DNA of 38,666 bases from contig JAAXXG010000006.1 of assembly GCA_013334575.1 (NCBI GenBank), forward strand, positions 3,185 to 41,850, written 5' to 3'. Numbering within the stretch: position 1 is the first letter of the stretch; each line of letters starts with the position of its first letter. The DNA comes from Candidatus Moraniibacteriota bacterium. GTDB taxonomy: Bacteria > Patescibacteriota > Minisyncoccia > Moranbacterales > UBA1568. Positions 1-7,119 of the stretch are shown one piece after another. The notes beneath the pieces were generated by a model. The model ran no database searches. It was not told the origin of the DNA and saw only the letters and a program-made list of their open reading frames with translations. Both the position numbers and the translations under genes were made by a program.

Positions 1-254
1 CTATCGAAAGCCAATTCGTTATGGAGGACATGCACAACTTCGGGGCGTATTACGATAAGACGCTCATGGCTTGGTACGAAAACTTCGAGCGGCACTGGCC
101 TGAACTGCGCGAAAAATATGGCGAGCGGTTCCACCGCATGTGGAACTATTACCTTCTTTCCTGTGCCGGGTCCTTCCGGGCGCGCAATATCCAGCTGTGG
201 CAGATCGTCCTCTCGAAGAAAGGTATTACCGGCGGATATGAGTCGGTCCGGTGA
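1..254 (+). CDS. cfa: Cyclopropane-fatty-acyl-phospholipid synthase, C-terminal fragment
   Basis: This is the end of a gene that begins before the window; the frame is open from base 3. It matches the C-terminus of the CFA synthase family: DMHNFGAYYDKTLMAW, then a NFERHWPEL helix, then WNYYLLSCAGSFRARNIQLW. The family adds a methylene group from S-adenosylmethionine across double bonds of membrane phospholipid acyl chains. The SAM-binding part lies outside the window. The gene ends just before a strong bidirectional terminator shared with the convergent VKOR gene. The family call is firm; activity cannot be judged from this fragment. Confidence 0.88.
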   Translation, partial: IESQFVMEDMHNFGAYYDKTLMAWYENFERHWPELREKYGERFHRMWNYYLLSCAGSFRARNIQLWQIVLSKKGITGGYESVR

Positions 255-272
255 CCGACATGCCCGCCGGAA

Positions 273-307
273 AACAAAGAACGCCCCGATGAGGGGCGTT
301 CTTTGTT
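273..307. terminator. Bidirectional intrinsic terminator between cfa and the VKOR gene
   Basis: A perfect 15-bp stem (AACAAAGAACGCCCC and its complement) has a 5-nt loop and A/T-rich flanks on both sides. It sits between two convergent genes and overlaps the VKOR stop codon, so it can serve both strands. Confidence 0.9.
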
Positions 308-774
308 CAGACGGACGGTTGTTCCGAAGGATGTTCCGGTCCCGTATCGTTTCCGAGGAACGAGAACGAGAGGCCGAAGATCGAGACAATGAAGGCGGTG
401 CACAGCAGGCAGAGCGGGCAGTATGCGTGGATCAGGAAGGTCTCGCGATAGATGACGATGCCGTTGAAGCCGATGCCGAGAGCCGAGAGGACGGCCAGGA
501 TACGGGCGGTCGATGAAGGACTCTTTCGGAGTCCGCGGATGGCGAGCGCGAACAGTATCGGATAGACGACAAGGGCGATCCAAGGGAAGGGGGCGCCGAA
601 GAACAGCGCGTACGGGCTTGAGAGGGCGTTCGAGCAGGACATGGTCGGGGAGAAATTGCATATGCTGCTCACCTCACCCGGACCGAAGTGGATGAGATAG
701 GCCTCGTAGCTCAGATAGGCCGCGTTGACGATACCGAGCGCGGCGAGAACGGCGATGACAAGAAATCGTTTCAT
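307..774 (-). CDS. Vitamin K epoxide reductase (VKOR) family thiol oxidase
   Basis: A 155-residue membrane protein with about four hydrophobic segments. It carries the VKOR hallmarks: a loop cysteine pair in CNFSPTMSCSNALSSPYA and a CPLC redox motif before the last helix (AYCPLCLLC). Bacterial VKOR homologues reoxidise a DsbA-like partner and pass electrons to quinone, so they drive disulfide formation outside the cytoplasm. No DsbA is adjacent. The window does hold a second thiol-redox membrane protein at 27.75 kb. The gene is divergent from the penicillin-binding protein and shares its promoter region. No Shine-Dalgarno is evident before the ATG, but an extended -10 (TGCTATGAT) lies about 20 nt upstream. 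The electron acceptor is not shown by the sequence. Confidence 0.85.
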   Translation of the reverse strand: MKRFLVIAVLAALGIVNAAYLSYEAYLIHFGPGEVSSICNFSPTMSCSNALSSPYALFFGAPFPWIALVVYPILFALAIRGLRKSPSSTARILAVLSALGIGFNGIVIYRETFLIHAYCPLCLLCTAFIVSIFGLSFSFLGNDTGPEHPSEQPSV

Positions 775-798
775 AGGCGTTTTCGTGCGCCTATCATA
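775..798. promoter_or_regulatory. Overlapping divergent -10 elements between VKOR and PBP1A genes
   Basis: The stretch CTATCATAGCA reads TATCAT on the plus strand and TGCTATGAT on the minus strand, so each direction has a -10-like element over the same bases. The -35 matches are weak on both sides. A hairpin (AGGACGG/CCGTCCT, 841-859) then lies in the presumed PBP leader. Confidence 0.35.
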
Positions 799-863
799 GC
801 AGGAAGCGGATGGTATGGCTATGACGCCTCCCGGACTGTACAGGACGGTGGTTCCGTCCTATT

Positions 864-3065
864 ATGAGCGGACTCCCGTTCCGGGACATTGCGGCACCGT
901 CTATGAAAAACAGCGAACCCGTAAACGGTACCCGTCGGCCGTATCGCCGGATCGCGATCGAGGTCGCATCTGTGGTTGTTCTGGCGCTTTTCGCGTTAGC
1001 ACTGAGCCTTATCGGCGTGTTTCTGTTCGGAACGCCCGATCCGCGGACCCTGCCGGAATTGTCGCTCGCGCAGACGTCGTGTCTGTACGACCGTACCGGA
1101 ACGCACGAGCTGTACTGCCTTCACGGAGAGGAAAACCGGAAAGTGCTCGTGCACGGCGATATTCCGGATGTCGTCCGTCGAGCGACGGTCGCAGCCGAGG
1201 ACGAGTCGTTCTATCGGCATCACGGGATCGATGCCGCAGGGACGGTTCGGGCGCTTCTCGTGAACCTGAAGGCTGGAAAGATCGAACAGGGCGGCTCGAC
1301 CATCACGCAGCAGCTTGCGCGCAACGCCTACTATACCCGCGAGCGGACCGTGAAGCGGAAACTGCTCGAGAGTCTGATGGCGCTGAAGATAGAACTTTTC
1401 TTCTCGAAGGACGAGATTCTCGACATGTACCTCAACCGCGTGCCGTACGGAGCCAATGCGTACGGAATCGCCGCTGCCGCCGAGACCTATTTCGGTAAGC
1501 CGGCTGCGGATCTCACCCCGGACGAGGCCGCGCTCCTGGCCTCGCTCACCAAGGCTCCGAGCGCTTATTCTCCGTATGTCGCCTCGAAAGGTACGTCGCT
1601 GTCCCAGCGCGATACGGTCCTGTCGCGGATGGCCGAGGCCGGATATCTGACCGAGGAGGATCTTAAGGCCGCGAAATCCGCGGATACCGTTTCGAAGGTC
1701 CGGCCGTTCTTGCAACCGATCCAGGCGCCTCACTTCGTTTTCTACATATTGGAAGGCTTGGAGAAGACCTATGGGCGCGACGCGCTTGAGGCGGGAGGAT
1801 GGAAGATCCTGACGACGCTCGATTGGGAGAAACAGCGGTTGGCCGAACAATCCGTCAGGGAAGGGGTCGTGCGGAACCGTTCGGCGAATGCCTCGAACGC
1901 GGCGCTGACGGCTATCGATCCGAAGACGGGAGAAGTGCTTGCGATGGTAGGCAGTCGTGATTTTCATGACACGTCGATCGATGGCGAGGTGAACGTCGCG
2001 CTGCGGCCGAGACAGCCCGGATCGTCATTCAAACCGATCGTCTACGCGGCGGCATTCGAGAAGGGATTTCAGCCGGAAACGCTCCTGGTCGACAAGCCGA
2101 TCGATTTCGGACCGGACGGGACCGGGAAGGAGTACGTGCCGCAGAACTACGACGGTCAGTTCCGGGGAGTCCTCTCCATGCGGGAGACGCTCGCACAGTC
2201 CCTTAATGTTCCCGCGGTCGAGACACTCTATCTTGCCGGGATCGGTCGGACGATCGATTTCGCGCGACGTTTGGGAATTACCACGCTTGGAAATCCCGAT
2301 CGGTACGGACTCGCGCTCGTGCTCGGCGGCGGAGAGGTAAGGTTACTCGACATGGTGACCGCGTTCGGCGTCTTCGCGAGGGAAGGGGTCCGAGCCGAGA
2401 CGCACGGCGTACTGCGTATCATCGGTCCCGACGGCGCGCGCGTTGATGCCGACGGCCCGGCCCCGGCATCCGTGCTCGATCCGGAGGTGGCACGCAAGGT
2501 CGCCTCGATCATGTCGGACGACTCCGCCCGGGCGCCGGTTTTCGGCGCGCGCGGGCCGTTGACCCTTCCGGATCGGCCCGTCGCGGCCAAGACGGGGACG
2601 ACGCAGGATTTTCATGATGCCTGGACGGTCGGATATACGCCGTCCTTGGTGGCGGGTGTCTGGGTCGGCAACAACGATAACGCGCCGATGAAGGCGGGAT
2701 CCGACGGCGTGTATGTGGCCGCGCCCATCTGGCACGCATTCATGGCGGCTGCGACGTCCGGTGCGCCGGTCGAGGCTTTTACACCATATTCGAAGGTCGA
2801 GTCCGACAAGTTGCTGCTTACCGGTCTTCGGGACGAGAGTGCCATCGAATATTTCGATCTTCATAGTGGAAAGAAACTGTCTCCGGAAAAGGCGGCGAAG
2901 AAGGATCCTTCCCGGGTCCGCGTGTCGTATGGTGACGGCGGGAAGTGCATCCTCTCGTACGTGAACAAGGACGACCCGCTCGGCCCGACGCCACCGGACC
3001 TGTCCGACCCCATGATCCCACGCTGGGAGGCTCCGGCACCGGAAGATTTTTCGAAGGGGGAATAA
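864..3065 (+). CDS. pbpA: Penicillin-binding protein 1A (bifunctional class A PBP)
   Basis: A 733-residue class A PBP that polymerises and cross-links peptidoglycan on the outer face of the membrane. It has a single N-terminal membrane anchor (about residues 30-56). A GT51 glycosyltransferase domain follows, with AAEDESFYRHHG (catalytic Glu112), GGSTITQQLARN and DMYLNRVPYGANAYG. The transpeptidase domain has all three motifs: SSFK (Ser387), SLN in AQSLNVPAV, and KTGTT (Lys576). Start choice is open: neither the ATG at 864 nor an in-frame ATG at 903 (MKNSEP) has a good ribosome-binding site, and a hairpin lies just before 864. The last codons (LSDPMIPRWEAPAPE) fall in a 51-bp stretch repeated exactly at 4952. 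The product call is secure; the gene symbol is a generic family name. Confidence 0.93.
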   Translation: MSGLPFRDIAAPSMKNSEPVNGTRRPYRRIAIEVASVVVLALFALALSLIGVFLFGTPDPRTLPELSLAQTSCLYDRTGTHELYCLHGEENRKVLVHGDIPDVVRRATVAAEDESFYRHHGIDAAGTVRALLVNLKAGKIEQGGSTITQQLARNAYYTRERTVKRKLLESLMALKIELFFSKDEILDMYLNRVPYGANAYGIAAAAETYFGKPAADLTPDEAALLASLTKAPSAYSPYVASKGTSLSQRDTVLSRMAEAGYLTEEDLKAAKSADTVSKVRPFLQPIQAPHFVFYILEGLEKTYGRDALEAGGWKILTTLDWEKQRLAEQSVREGVVRNRSANASNAALTAIDPKTGEVLAMVGSRDFHDTSIDGEVNVALRPRQPGSSFKPIVYAAAFEKGFQPETLLVDKPIDFGPDGTGKEYVPQNYDGQFRGVLSMRETLAQSLNVPAVETLYLAGIGRTIDFARRLGITTLGNPDRYGLALVLGGGEVRLLDMVTAFGVFAREGVRAETHGVLRIIGPDGARVDADGPAPASVLDPEVARKVASIMSDDSARAPVFGARGPLTLPDRPVAAKTGTTQDFHDAWTVGYTPSLVAGVWVGNNDNAPMKAGSDGVYVAAPIWHAFMAAATSGAPVEAFTPYSKVESDKLLLTGLRDESAIEYFDLHSGKKLSPEKAAKKDPSRVRVSYGDGGKCILSYVNKDDPLGPTPPDLSDPMIPRWEAPAPEDFSKGE
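2996..3046 (+). repeat. 51-bp perfect direct repeat, copy 1 (inside the PBP1A 3' end)
   Basis: Identical over 51 bases to 4952-5002. Three small inverted repeats sit in it: GGAC-CT-GTCC, TCCCA-CGC-TGGGA and CCGG-CA-CCGG. Here it encodes the PBP tail. Flanks of the two copies are unrelated beyond the 51 bases. Confidence 0.85.
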
Positions 3066-3088
3066 GAAGAAACGAGATATTCCATAGG

Positions 3089-3123
3089 AAAAGGCCGGAT
3101 GCGTTGCACCTCCGGCCTTTTTT
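3089..3123. terminator. Intrinsic terminator after PBP1A, facing the SDR gene
   Basis: The stem AAAAGGCCGGA / TCCGGCCTTTT has an 11-nt loop and runs into a T-tract. It separates the convergent PBP1A and SDR genes and can work in both directions. Confidence 0.85.
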
Positions 3124-3127
3124 GGTT

Positions 3128-4003
3128 TCAGGATCCTTCATGCGGGAACTGCCCCCGTGCTACCAGGTTGATCGAAGGGAAGTGTGCTTGCGACGAGAGC
3201 GCGAGGACGATTGCGTCTGCGACCGTTGACGGAGGGGCGAATCCCGTATCTTTTCGACCGTATCCACGGCATATCTCGCGGACCGATTCCTGAACACCCG
3301 GTGCGTCGTAGAGGCCGGTATCGATGGCTCCGGGACGGATGTCCGTTACGAAGATATTTTCCGGAGCGAGTTCGAGCATCGCCGCGTTCGCAAATCGACC
3401 GAGAGCTCCTTTCGAGGCGTTGTGAACACTGCCTCGAACGACGCCGCGTATGGCGGACATTGACGATATGATACAGATCCGGGTCTCTGCCTGCTTTCGG
3501 AATCTCGGCAGGAGCGATTGAAGCAGTATAATCGTATTCGGTACGACCGATAGCTCCGCTTCGATAAGAATTCGCGGGACGGATGAGATAGGCAGGTATG
3601 GGTTGTCGTTTGGGATGCATACCGATCCGGCACCGAGTCCGACCGACTGGACCCAGTAGAGCGGAAGATTATCCGGAATTTTTTCGGTAAGAGCGTGAAT
3701 CTGATCGGTGTCGCCAAGGTCGACGGGGGAAACGGCAATGTCCGCATTCGGGACGAGCGATAGGATCCATCGCGCAATGGCATCGAGTTTCTCTTTTGAC
3801 CTTGAGACGATATGGACTGACGCGCCGGCCCGTGCGCAGGCAAGCGCGGTGGCTGCTCCGACGTTCGCCTTGTACTCCGATCCGTCGTTCTCGACAATCG
3901 AAAGGTGGGTCGGTGTTCCGGTGATGGTGTCGTGGAAGATGTGACGGACGAGCTTCATGCCGACGCCGGTTACGAGTACGCGGATTCCTGTCAGTGTGTT
4001 CAT
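3128..4003 (-). CDS. Atypical short-chain dehydrogenase/reductase (SDR) family protein
   Basis: A 291-residue Rossmann-fold protein recognisable as an SDR from VLVTGVG at the N-terminus, AATALACARAGASVHIVSRS, a Ser-rich strand (CIISSMSA), NASKGALGRFANAAMLEL and DIRPGAIDTGLY. Two features are odd. About 35 residues separate the TG of the first strand from the helix that normally follows TGxxxGIG directly. The catalytic YxxxK reads HNASK, so His194 replaces Tyr while Lys198 is kept. The usual NNAG is replaced by a GLGAG stretch. The start has a good ribosome-binding site (AGGAG, 8 nt) and a strong promoter. It is divergent from a TrmB-like regulator, which may control it. The substrate is unknown, and it may not be a conventional dehydrogenase. 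Confidence 0.8.
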   Translation of the reverse strand: MNTLTGIRVLVTGVGMKLVRHIFHDTITGTPTHLSIVENDGSEYKANVGAATALACARAGASVHIVSRSKEKLDAIARWILSLVPNADIAVSPVDLGDTDQIHALTEKIPDNLPLYWVQSVGLGAGSVCIPNDNPYLPISSVPRILIEAELSVVPNTIILLQSLLPRFRKQAETRICIISSMSAIRGVVRGSVHNASKGALGRFANAAMLELAPENIFVTDIRPGAIDTGLYDAPGVQESVREICRGYGRKDTGFAPPSTVADAIVLALSSQAHFPSINLVARGQFPHEGS

Positions 4004-4041
4004 GAGAGTATCTCCTGGTTTTTATTGGAAAGGGACCGATT

Positions 4042-4070
4042 ATTCTAGTTCTTCGAATTAGTATCGTCAA
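4042..4070 (-). promoter_or_regulatory. Promoter of the SDR gene
   Basis: On the minus strand TTGACG, a 17-bp spacer and TAGAAT lie about 40 nt before the SDR start. The spacer and -10 contain an imperfect palindrome (CTAATTC-GAA-GAACTAG). The -35 lies in a GTCA-N7-TGAC inverted repeat, a possible regulator site. Confidence 0.6.
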
Positions 4071-4161
4071 CAAAAGTGACTAGTAAACAATAGTGCTGAT
4101 ATATGGTAATGACAATTATCTTTATTAAAAGCCATTTACAAGAGATAAATCATTTGATATA

Positions 4162-4189
4162 TTGTCGTCAGAAATATCGACATTATACG
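4162..4189 (+). promoter_or_regulatory. Promoter of TrmB-like regulator 1, apparently leaderless
   Basis: TTGTCG, a 16-bp spacer and TATACG. The -10 ends 6 nt before the ATG at 4196, so transcription would begin at or next to the start codon. No Shine-Dalgarno is present, which agrees. Confidence 0.45.
4163..4182 (+). promoter_or_regulatory. Candidate TrmB-family operator, site 1
   Basis: TGTCGTCAGAAATATCGACA is an interrupted inverted repeat (TGTCG...CGACA). It covers the -35 and spacer of the regulator's own promoter. Related sites occur before the other two TrmB-like genes (8226-8245 and 9782-9799). Confidence 0.6.
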
Positions 4190-4195
4190 GATCAT

Positions 4196-4936
4196 ATGCA
4201 GGAGCGGGAAATCAGAAGGGTGTTAAAGGGGTGTGGTTTGGACGAAAAGGAAGCGGCGCTTTATCTTGCGGCGCTCAATCTTGGAGAGGCGGGAATGTCG
4301 GAACTTGCGGCGGAAGCCGGCTTGAAGCGCGGTACCGCCTATCTGATCTTCGAGTCGCTCGAGAGGAAGGGGCTCATGGGGAGTTTTAGGATGCGTTCCG
4401 GATTGCGTTTTGTCGCGACGGAGCCGGAGGCGATACTTTCCGGGGCGGAACATCGTCTGAACGAATTGCGGGGAATCATGCCGGAACTGATCGCTCTCTC
4501 GAAGAAGGATGAGGATGAGCCGAGAGTGACCTTCTATCGCGGCGAGGCCGGTTATATCGCTGCCATAGGGGATTCGCTTCGGAAACCGGGTTCGGTTCTT
4601 CGGCATGTCGGATCCATCACGGAAGCGCATCTGGTCTATGGGGATTACGATACGTCGGTTTATGTTCCGGAGCGGATAAGGAAGAATATCTCTATCCGTT
4701 GCCTGTACACCGCTGACACGTCGCGTGCCATTCGCGAACGGGACCATGTCTCGGAGCGCCGAGAGATCAAGTATCTTCCCGCGGGGTATCCGCTAAAGAC
4801 GGCTATGCTTATCTATGACGGTCATGTCGTCATTACCGGGGCCGCGAAGGAGCTCGTGACGGTTGTCATCGAGAGTCCCGCACTTGCCGAGAGCGAGCGG
4901 CTCAGATTCGATCTTCTGTGGTCGTTACTTCCGTGA
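4196..4936 (+). CDS. TrmB-like transcriptional regulator 1
   Basis: A 246-residue protein with an N-terminal winged helix (about residues 1-70: LDEKEAALYLAALNLGEA...GLKRGTAYLIFESLERKGLM) and a C-terminal sensor-like domain ending in a conserved tail also seen in the two paralogues (VVIESPALAESERLRFDLLW). TrmB proteins bind DNA through the winged helix and usually sense sugars or other metabolites through the C-terminal part. The ORF extends upstream to 4103, but that part is AT-rich, overlaps a promoter and operator, and aligns with nothing in the paralogues, so the ATG at 4196 is preferred. It is divergent from the SDR gene, its likely target besides itself. The effector is unknown. Confidence 0.78.
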   Translation: MQEREIRRVLKGCGLDEKEAALYLAALNLGEAGMSELAAEAGLKRGTAYLIFESLERKGLMGSFRMRSGLRFVATEPEAILSGAEHRLNELRGIMPELIALSKKDEDEPRVTFYRGEAGYIAAIGDSLRKPGSVLRHVGSITEAHLVYGDYDTSVYVPERIRKNISIRCLYTADTSRAIRERDHVSERREIKYLPAGYPLKTAMLIYDGHVVITGAAKELVTVVIESPALAESERLRFDLLWSLLP

Positions 4937-4951
4937 TGGAAGGTGTATCGG

Positions 4952-5002
4952 GGACCTGTCCGACCCCATGATCCCACGCTGGGAGGCTCCGGCACCGGAA
5001 GA
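4952..5002 (+). repeat. 51-bp perfect direct repeat, copy 2 (intergenic)
   Basis: Exact copy of 2996-3046, placed 15 bases after the TrmB-like gene 1 stop. In one frame it still reads DLSDPMIPRWEAPAPE followed by EQAKKP and a stop, like the tail of a PBP. It may be a remnant of a second PBP gene or a dispersed element. Confidence 0.8.
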
Positions 5003-5143
5003 ACAGGCGAAAAAGCCGTAAGGCGGGATCCCATGGCGCCGGAGTTCGGAAAGATGTATGGTGTCCGTATGATCGGTCCCGTTCTTCGCGTGACGGAAGA
5101 TGCGGAAGTTCCGTCTTTGTTGATTGTCATAATCGGGAGCGTT

Positions 5144-5161
5144 TCGGGAATCCGTTCCCGA
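5144..5161. other. Hairpin in the 4937-5393 gap
   Basis: TCGGGAA-TCCG-TTCCCGA forms a 7-bp stem with a 4-nt loop and no T-tract. The 457-base gap around it holds only the 51-bp repeat, this hairpin and a doubtful 59-codon ORF. Confidence 0.4.
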
Positions 5162-5181
5162 TCCGATTCCCGCACAATCGT

Positions 5182-5361
5182 ATGAAGAAGACGCTTATCC
5201 GCGGGGTGGACAAGGAGAGGGAGGCACAGGAACATTTTCACCTTACCCGGCCGCCGCGACTCGAGGGAAAGGTGAAGAACGCGATGATGAATCCGAAGCG
5301 GAAGAAGCCGGTAAAGACGGACCGGAAGGGTGAGGCGGGGAGTGGCCTGGAAGGGGAATAG
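5182..5361 (+). CDS. Possible small basic protein (59 aa)
   Basis: An ATG-started ORF of 59 codons, too short for the supplied track. The product would be strongly basic and charged (MKKTLIRGVDKEREAQEHF ... PKRKKPVKTDRKGE), without membrane segments or a known motif. No ribosome-binding site precedes it. It ends 32 bases before the next gene. It overlaps the end of a doubtful ORF (4943-5185) in an ATGA arrangement, which may be chance. No function can be proposed, and it may not be expressed. Confidence 0.25.
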   Translation: MKKTLIRGVDKEREAQEHFHLTRPPRLEGKVKNAMMNPKRKKPVKTDRKGEAGSGLEGE

Positions 5362-5393
5362 GTGTCGCGAACGCCTTATTTCGGAAGAGTCGT

Positions 5394-5846
5394 ATGTTCG
5401 AGATAAGATCCGATTTCATGCGGTTTCAGCGAATCGCCAGGTTCGTCGTACTTTCGTTTTCGTTGAACCTTGTCTGGGAGATGTCTCAGTCATTTCTGTA
5501 TGCGCCGCATTTTTCGGGCTCCTTAGAGTTTATCCGTATACATGTCGTGGCCGCGTCCGTCGACGTCGCGTTCCTTTCTTTCATCGTGTGGATCGGATGT
5601 GCCGTTTCCGGAATGCGCCTTGGAAACGGCCTGATTCGCATGGCCGCGACTGCCCTGGTCGGATTCACGGTCGCGGTCGTCATCGAACGTGTCGCATTGG
5701 CGGCAGGGATGTGGTCATACGGCATATACATGCCTCTTTTGCCGTTTTTCGGCGTCGGCCTGGCACCGATCCTGCAGATGACCGTCATCCCCGCTATCCT
5801 GTCCCGGGTGTGGTTCGGGGTGGAACGGGATTCCGCATCGGTTTGA
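5394..5846 (+). CDS. Small integral membrane protein of unknown function
   Basis: 150 residues with about four hydrophobic segments (roughly 16-34, 46-68, 80-100 and 110-137). Visible features are NLVWEMSQSFLY after the first helix and a WSYGIYMPLLPFFGVGLAPILQM stretch near the end, where tryptophan, proline and glycine positions look conserved-family-like. GGAAG six bases before the ATG supports the start. The following promoter's -35 overlaps its stop codon, so the next genes form a separate unit. I do not recognise the family with certainty. Confidence 0.65.
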   Translation: MFEIRSDFMRFQRIARFVVLSFSLNLVWEMSQSFLYAPHFSGSLEFIRIHVVAASVDVAFLSFIVWIGCAVSGMRLGNGLIRMAATALVGFTVAVVIERVALAAGMWSYGIYMPLLPFFGVGLAPILQMTVIPAILSRVWFGVERDSASV

Positions 5847-5871
5847 CGGGGGCATAGCTTTCCGATACCAT
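5843..5871 (+). promoter_or_regulatory. Promoter for the 5934/6286 gene pair
   Basis: TTGACG, a 17-bp spacer and TACCAT. The -35 overlaps the stop codon of the preceding membrane protein. The predicted leader is about 56 nt and ends in a good ribosome-binding site. Confidence 0.6.
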
Positions 5872-5933
5872 CGGACCCGGTTAGGGGAGTATCTGAACAA
5901 TCAACTGTAAATAACCTGGAGGAGGGTATTGCC

Positions 5934-6284
5934 ATGGAAGGAGGCAGGTATTTCGGGAAGTGTGAAGTGGAAGTCGTCGTCGTTCGTACGGATAATGCGA
6001 CGGGCGCGAATACGGTCGTTATCCGGATCAAAGGATGCGAATGCTCCATGCTTGAGTTTTTCTCCGCGGACCATTCTTCGGCTTGTGATCTGCATATGTA
6101 TGTGGGCCGGGTCTGGCTCGCTAGCATAGAGGTGATCATGTCGCCGGAGGCACTTCCTTCAGTGCTGTCGGAGGTGAGACTGCTTTTTGAAGGGGGTGGT
6201 CCGATGAGAATGGTGTCCGACCGGCAGCTGGCGGAATCGATCGTTCGCGCGTCATCCGGACTCCGTGTATCGGAGGAGGTGTGA
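5934..6284 (+). CDS. Hypothetical protein (116 aa), first gene of a coupled pair
   Basis: A 116-residue soluble protein with a strong ribosome-binding site (GGAGGAGGG) upstream. It begins with a beta-rich stretch (KCEVEVVVVRTDN, NTVVIRIKGCECSMLEFF) and ends in helix-like sequence (RQLAESIVRASSGLRV). Four cysteines lie in its first half (positions 10, 35, 37 and 51), which could bind a metal, but no classical motif is formed. Its stop lies 1 base before the GTG start of the next gene, so the two are probably translated together. I recognise no family. Confidence 0.6.
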   Translation: MEGGRYFGKCEVEVVVVRTDNATGANTVVIRIKGCECSMLEFFSADHSSACDLHMYVGRVWLASIEVIMSPEALPSVLSEVRLLFEGGGPMRMVSDRQLAESIVRASSGLRVSEEV

Positions 6285-6285
6285 T

Positions 6286-6873
6286 GTGAAGATCAATCTA
6301 GCGGTCACGAAGCGAAGCCGAGCGGAAGAAGCGCTCTGTACCTTCGTCGGACTGATAAGGTCGCGGAAGCTGCTTTCGTCCGATGAACATGAATTTCTGC
6401 CGAACGAGTTCGGAGCGATCCATATCCTTCGCTTCCTGATGGACGATATCGCACGAGTCGCGGCATTTTTCGCGGAGTCGGAGTCAATGGTAGGAGGCGG
6501 ATATATCGGATCCGCGGTGGGGTATTTCCGCAGGAAGTCGGGGTTGTTTACCAGAACGGAACTGAGAGAGGTGTCGAAAGATCTCCTGCGCGAAGCATGT
6601 CGGGCCGGATCATTCCTTCATCTCGATCCGTTCGGTTCCGCATATCCCTGGACCGAGCCGTATTTGAAGGAGGGACCGCTTCGGGAAGAGTTGCGAAACA
6701 TCGCAAAGCAGGAAGGCGCCCGTGTCCGATTAGTGAAGAAGACGCGGCATTTCGGGACGTATGCGCTTATCGTGCGGATCCACTCCGAACGGGGAAACCG
6801 GTCGCTCGATATCCCGTTCCGGAAGATCGGAAAGTGGTATTTCCCATCCGCGGGGCAGTGGAACGTGAGATGA
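6286..6873 (+). CDS. Hypothetical protein (195 aa), GTG start, coupled to the preceding gene
   Basis: The ORF track starts at 6265, but the GTG at 6286 has a fine ribosome-binding site (GAGGAGGT, 5 nt) and begins right after the previous stop. The 195-residue product is soluble, with helical N-terminal sequence (SRAEEALCTFVGLIRSRKLL, IHILRFLMDDIARVAAFF) and a basic C-terminal part (VRLVKKTRHFGTYALIVRI ... IPFRKIGKWYF) that looks beta-rich. The gene ends at a strong terminator. No family is recognised, and the coupled neighbour suggests a shared role. Confidence 0.6.
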   Translation: MKINLAVTKRSRAEEALCTFVGLIRSRKLLSSDEHEFLPNEFGAIHILRFLMDDIARVAAFFAESESMVGGGYIGSAVGYFRRKSGLFTRTELREVSKDLLREACRAGSFLHLDPFGSAYPWTEPYLKEGPLREELRNIAKQEGARVRLVKKTRHFGTYALIVRIHSERGNRSLDIPFRKIGKWYFPSAGQWNVR

Positions 6874-6910
6874 AAAAGCGGTATGAGTCGTAACGACACA
6901 TGCCGCTTTT
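6873..6910 (+). terminator. Intrinsic terminator of the 5934/6286 unit
   Basis: The outer stem AAAAGCGGTATG / CATGCCGCTTTT with an inner GTCG-TAA-CGAC hairpin begins next to the stop codon and ends in T-rich sequence. Confidence 0.8.
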
Positions 6911-6951
6911 CCGTTTCCTGCGCTTTTGAAAGATCCCATTTCCGCCGGAAG

Positions 6952-6980
6952 TTGTGGAAAAACGGGGTTTGGCGTATCAT
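6952..6980 (+). promoter_or_regulatory. Promoter of the HU gene
   Basis: TTGTGG, a 17-bp spacer and TATCAT. It would start RNA at about 6987, exactly at the foot of the hairpin described next, and give a leader of about 130 nt. Confidence 0.55.
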
Positions 6981-6988
6981 GGACCGGT

Positions 6989-7053
6989 AACGGCAAGCAA
7001 TCATGCGGGTTTCCCGCGCCGGCGACGTCGGAAGCCGCGTGATACCTGCCGTT
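6989..7053 (+). ncRNA. Structured RNA leader (or small RNA) upstream of HU
   Basis: Nested pairing is visible by eye: AACGGCA with TGCCGTT (7 bp), then ATCATGCGG with CCGCGTGAT (9 bp including one G-U), around a GC-rich inner region holding the palindrome CGACGTCG. An 11-base direct repeat (ACCGGTAACGG) brackets the structure. It may be a cis-regulatory leader that controls HU synthesis, or a processed small RNA. No known riboswitch class is recognised. Confidence 0.45.
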
Positions 7054-7119
7054 TGATAATAAACCGGTAACGGATGTTCCGTTCCCGATCCGGATTCCGG
7101 ATCGTACGGCGATAAAGGT

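Noticed and set aside
4103-4195. N-terminal extension of TrmB-like gene 1 (and the same for genes 2 and 3)
   Set aside because: AT-rich, contains promoter and operator sequences, and the extensions of the three paralogues do not resemble each other.
4943-5185. 80-residue ORF over the second copy of the 51-bp repeat
   Set aside because: Its first part is the repeat read in a frame different from the PBP frame; no ribosome-binding site or family match.
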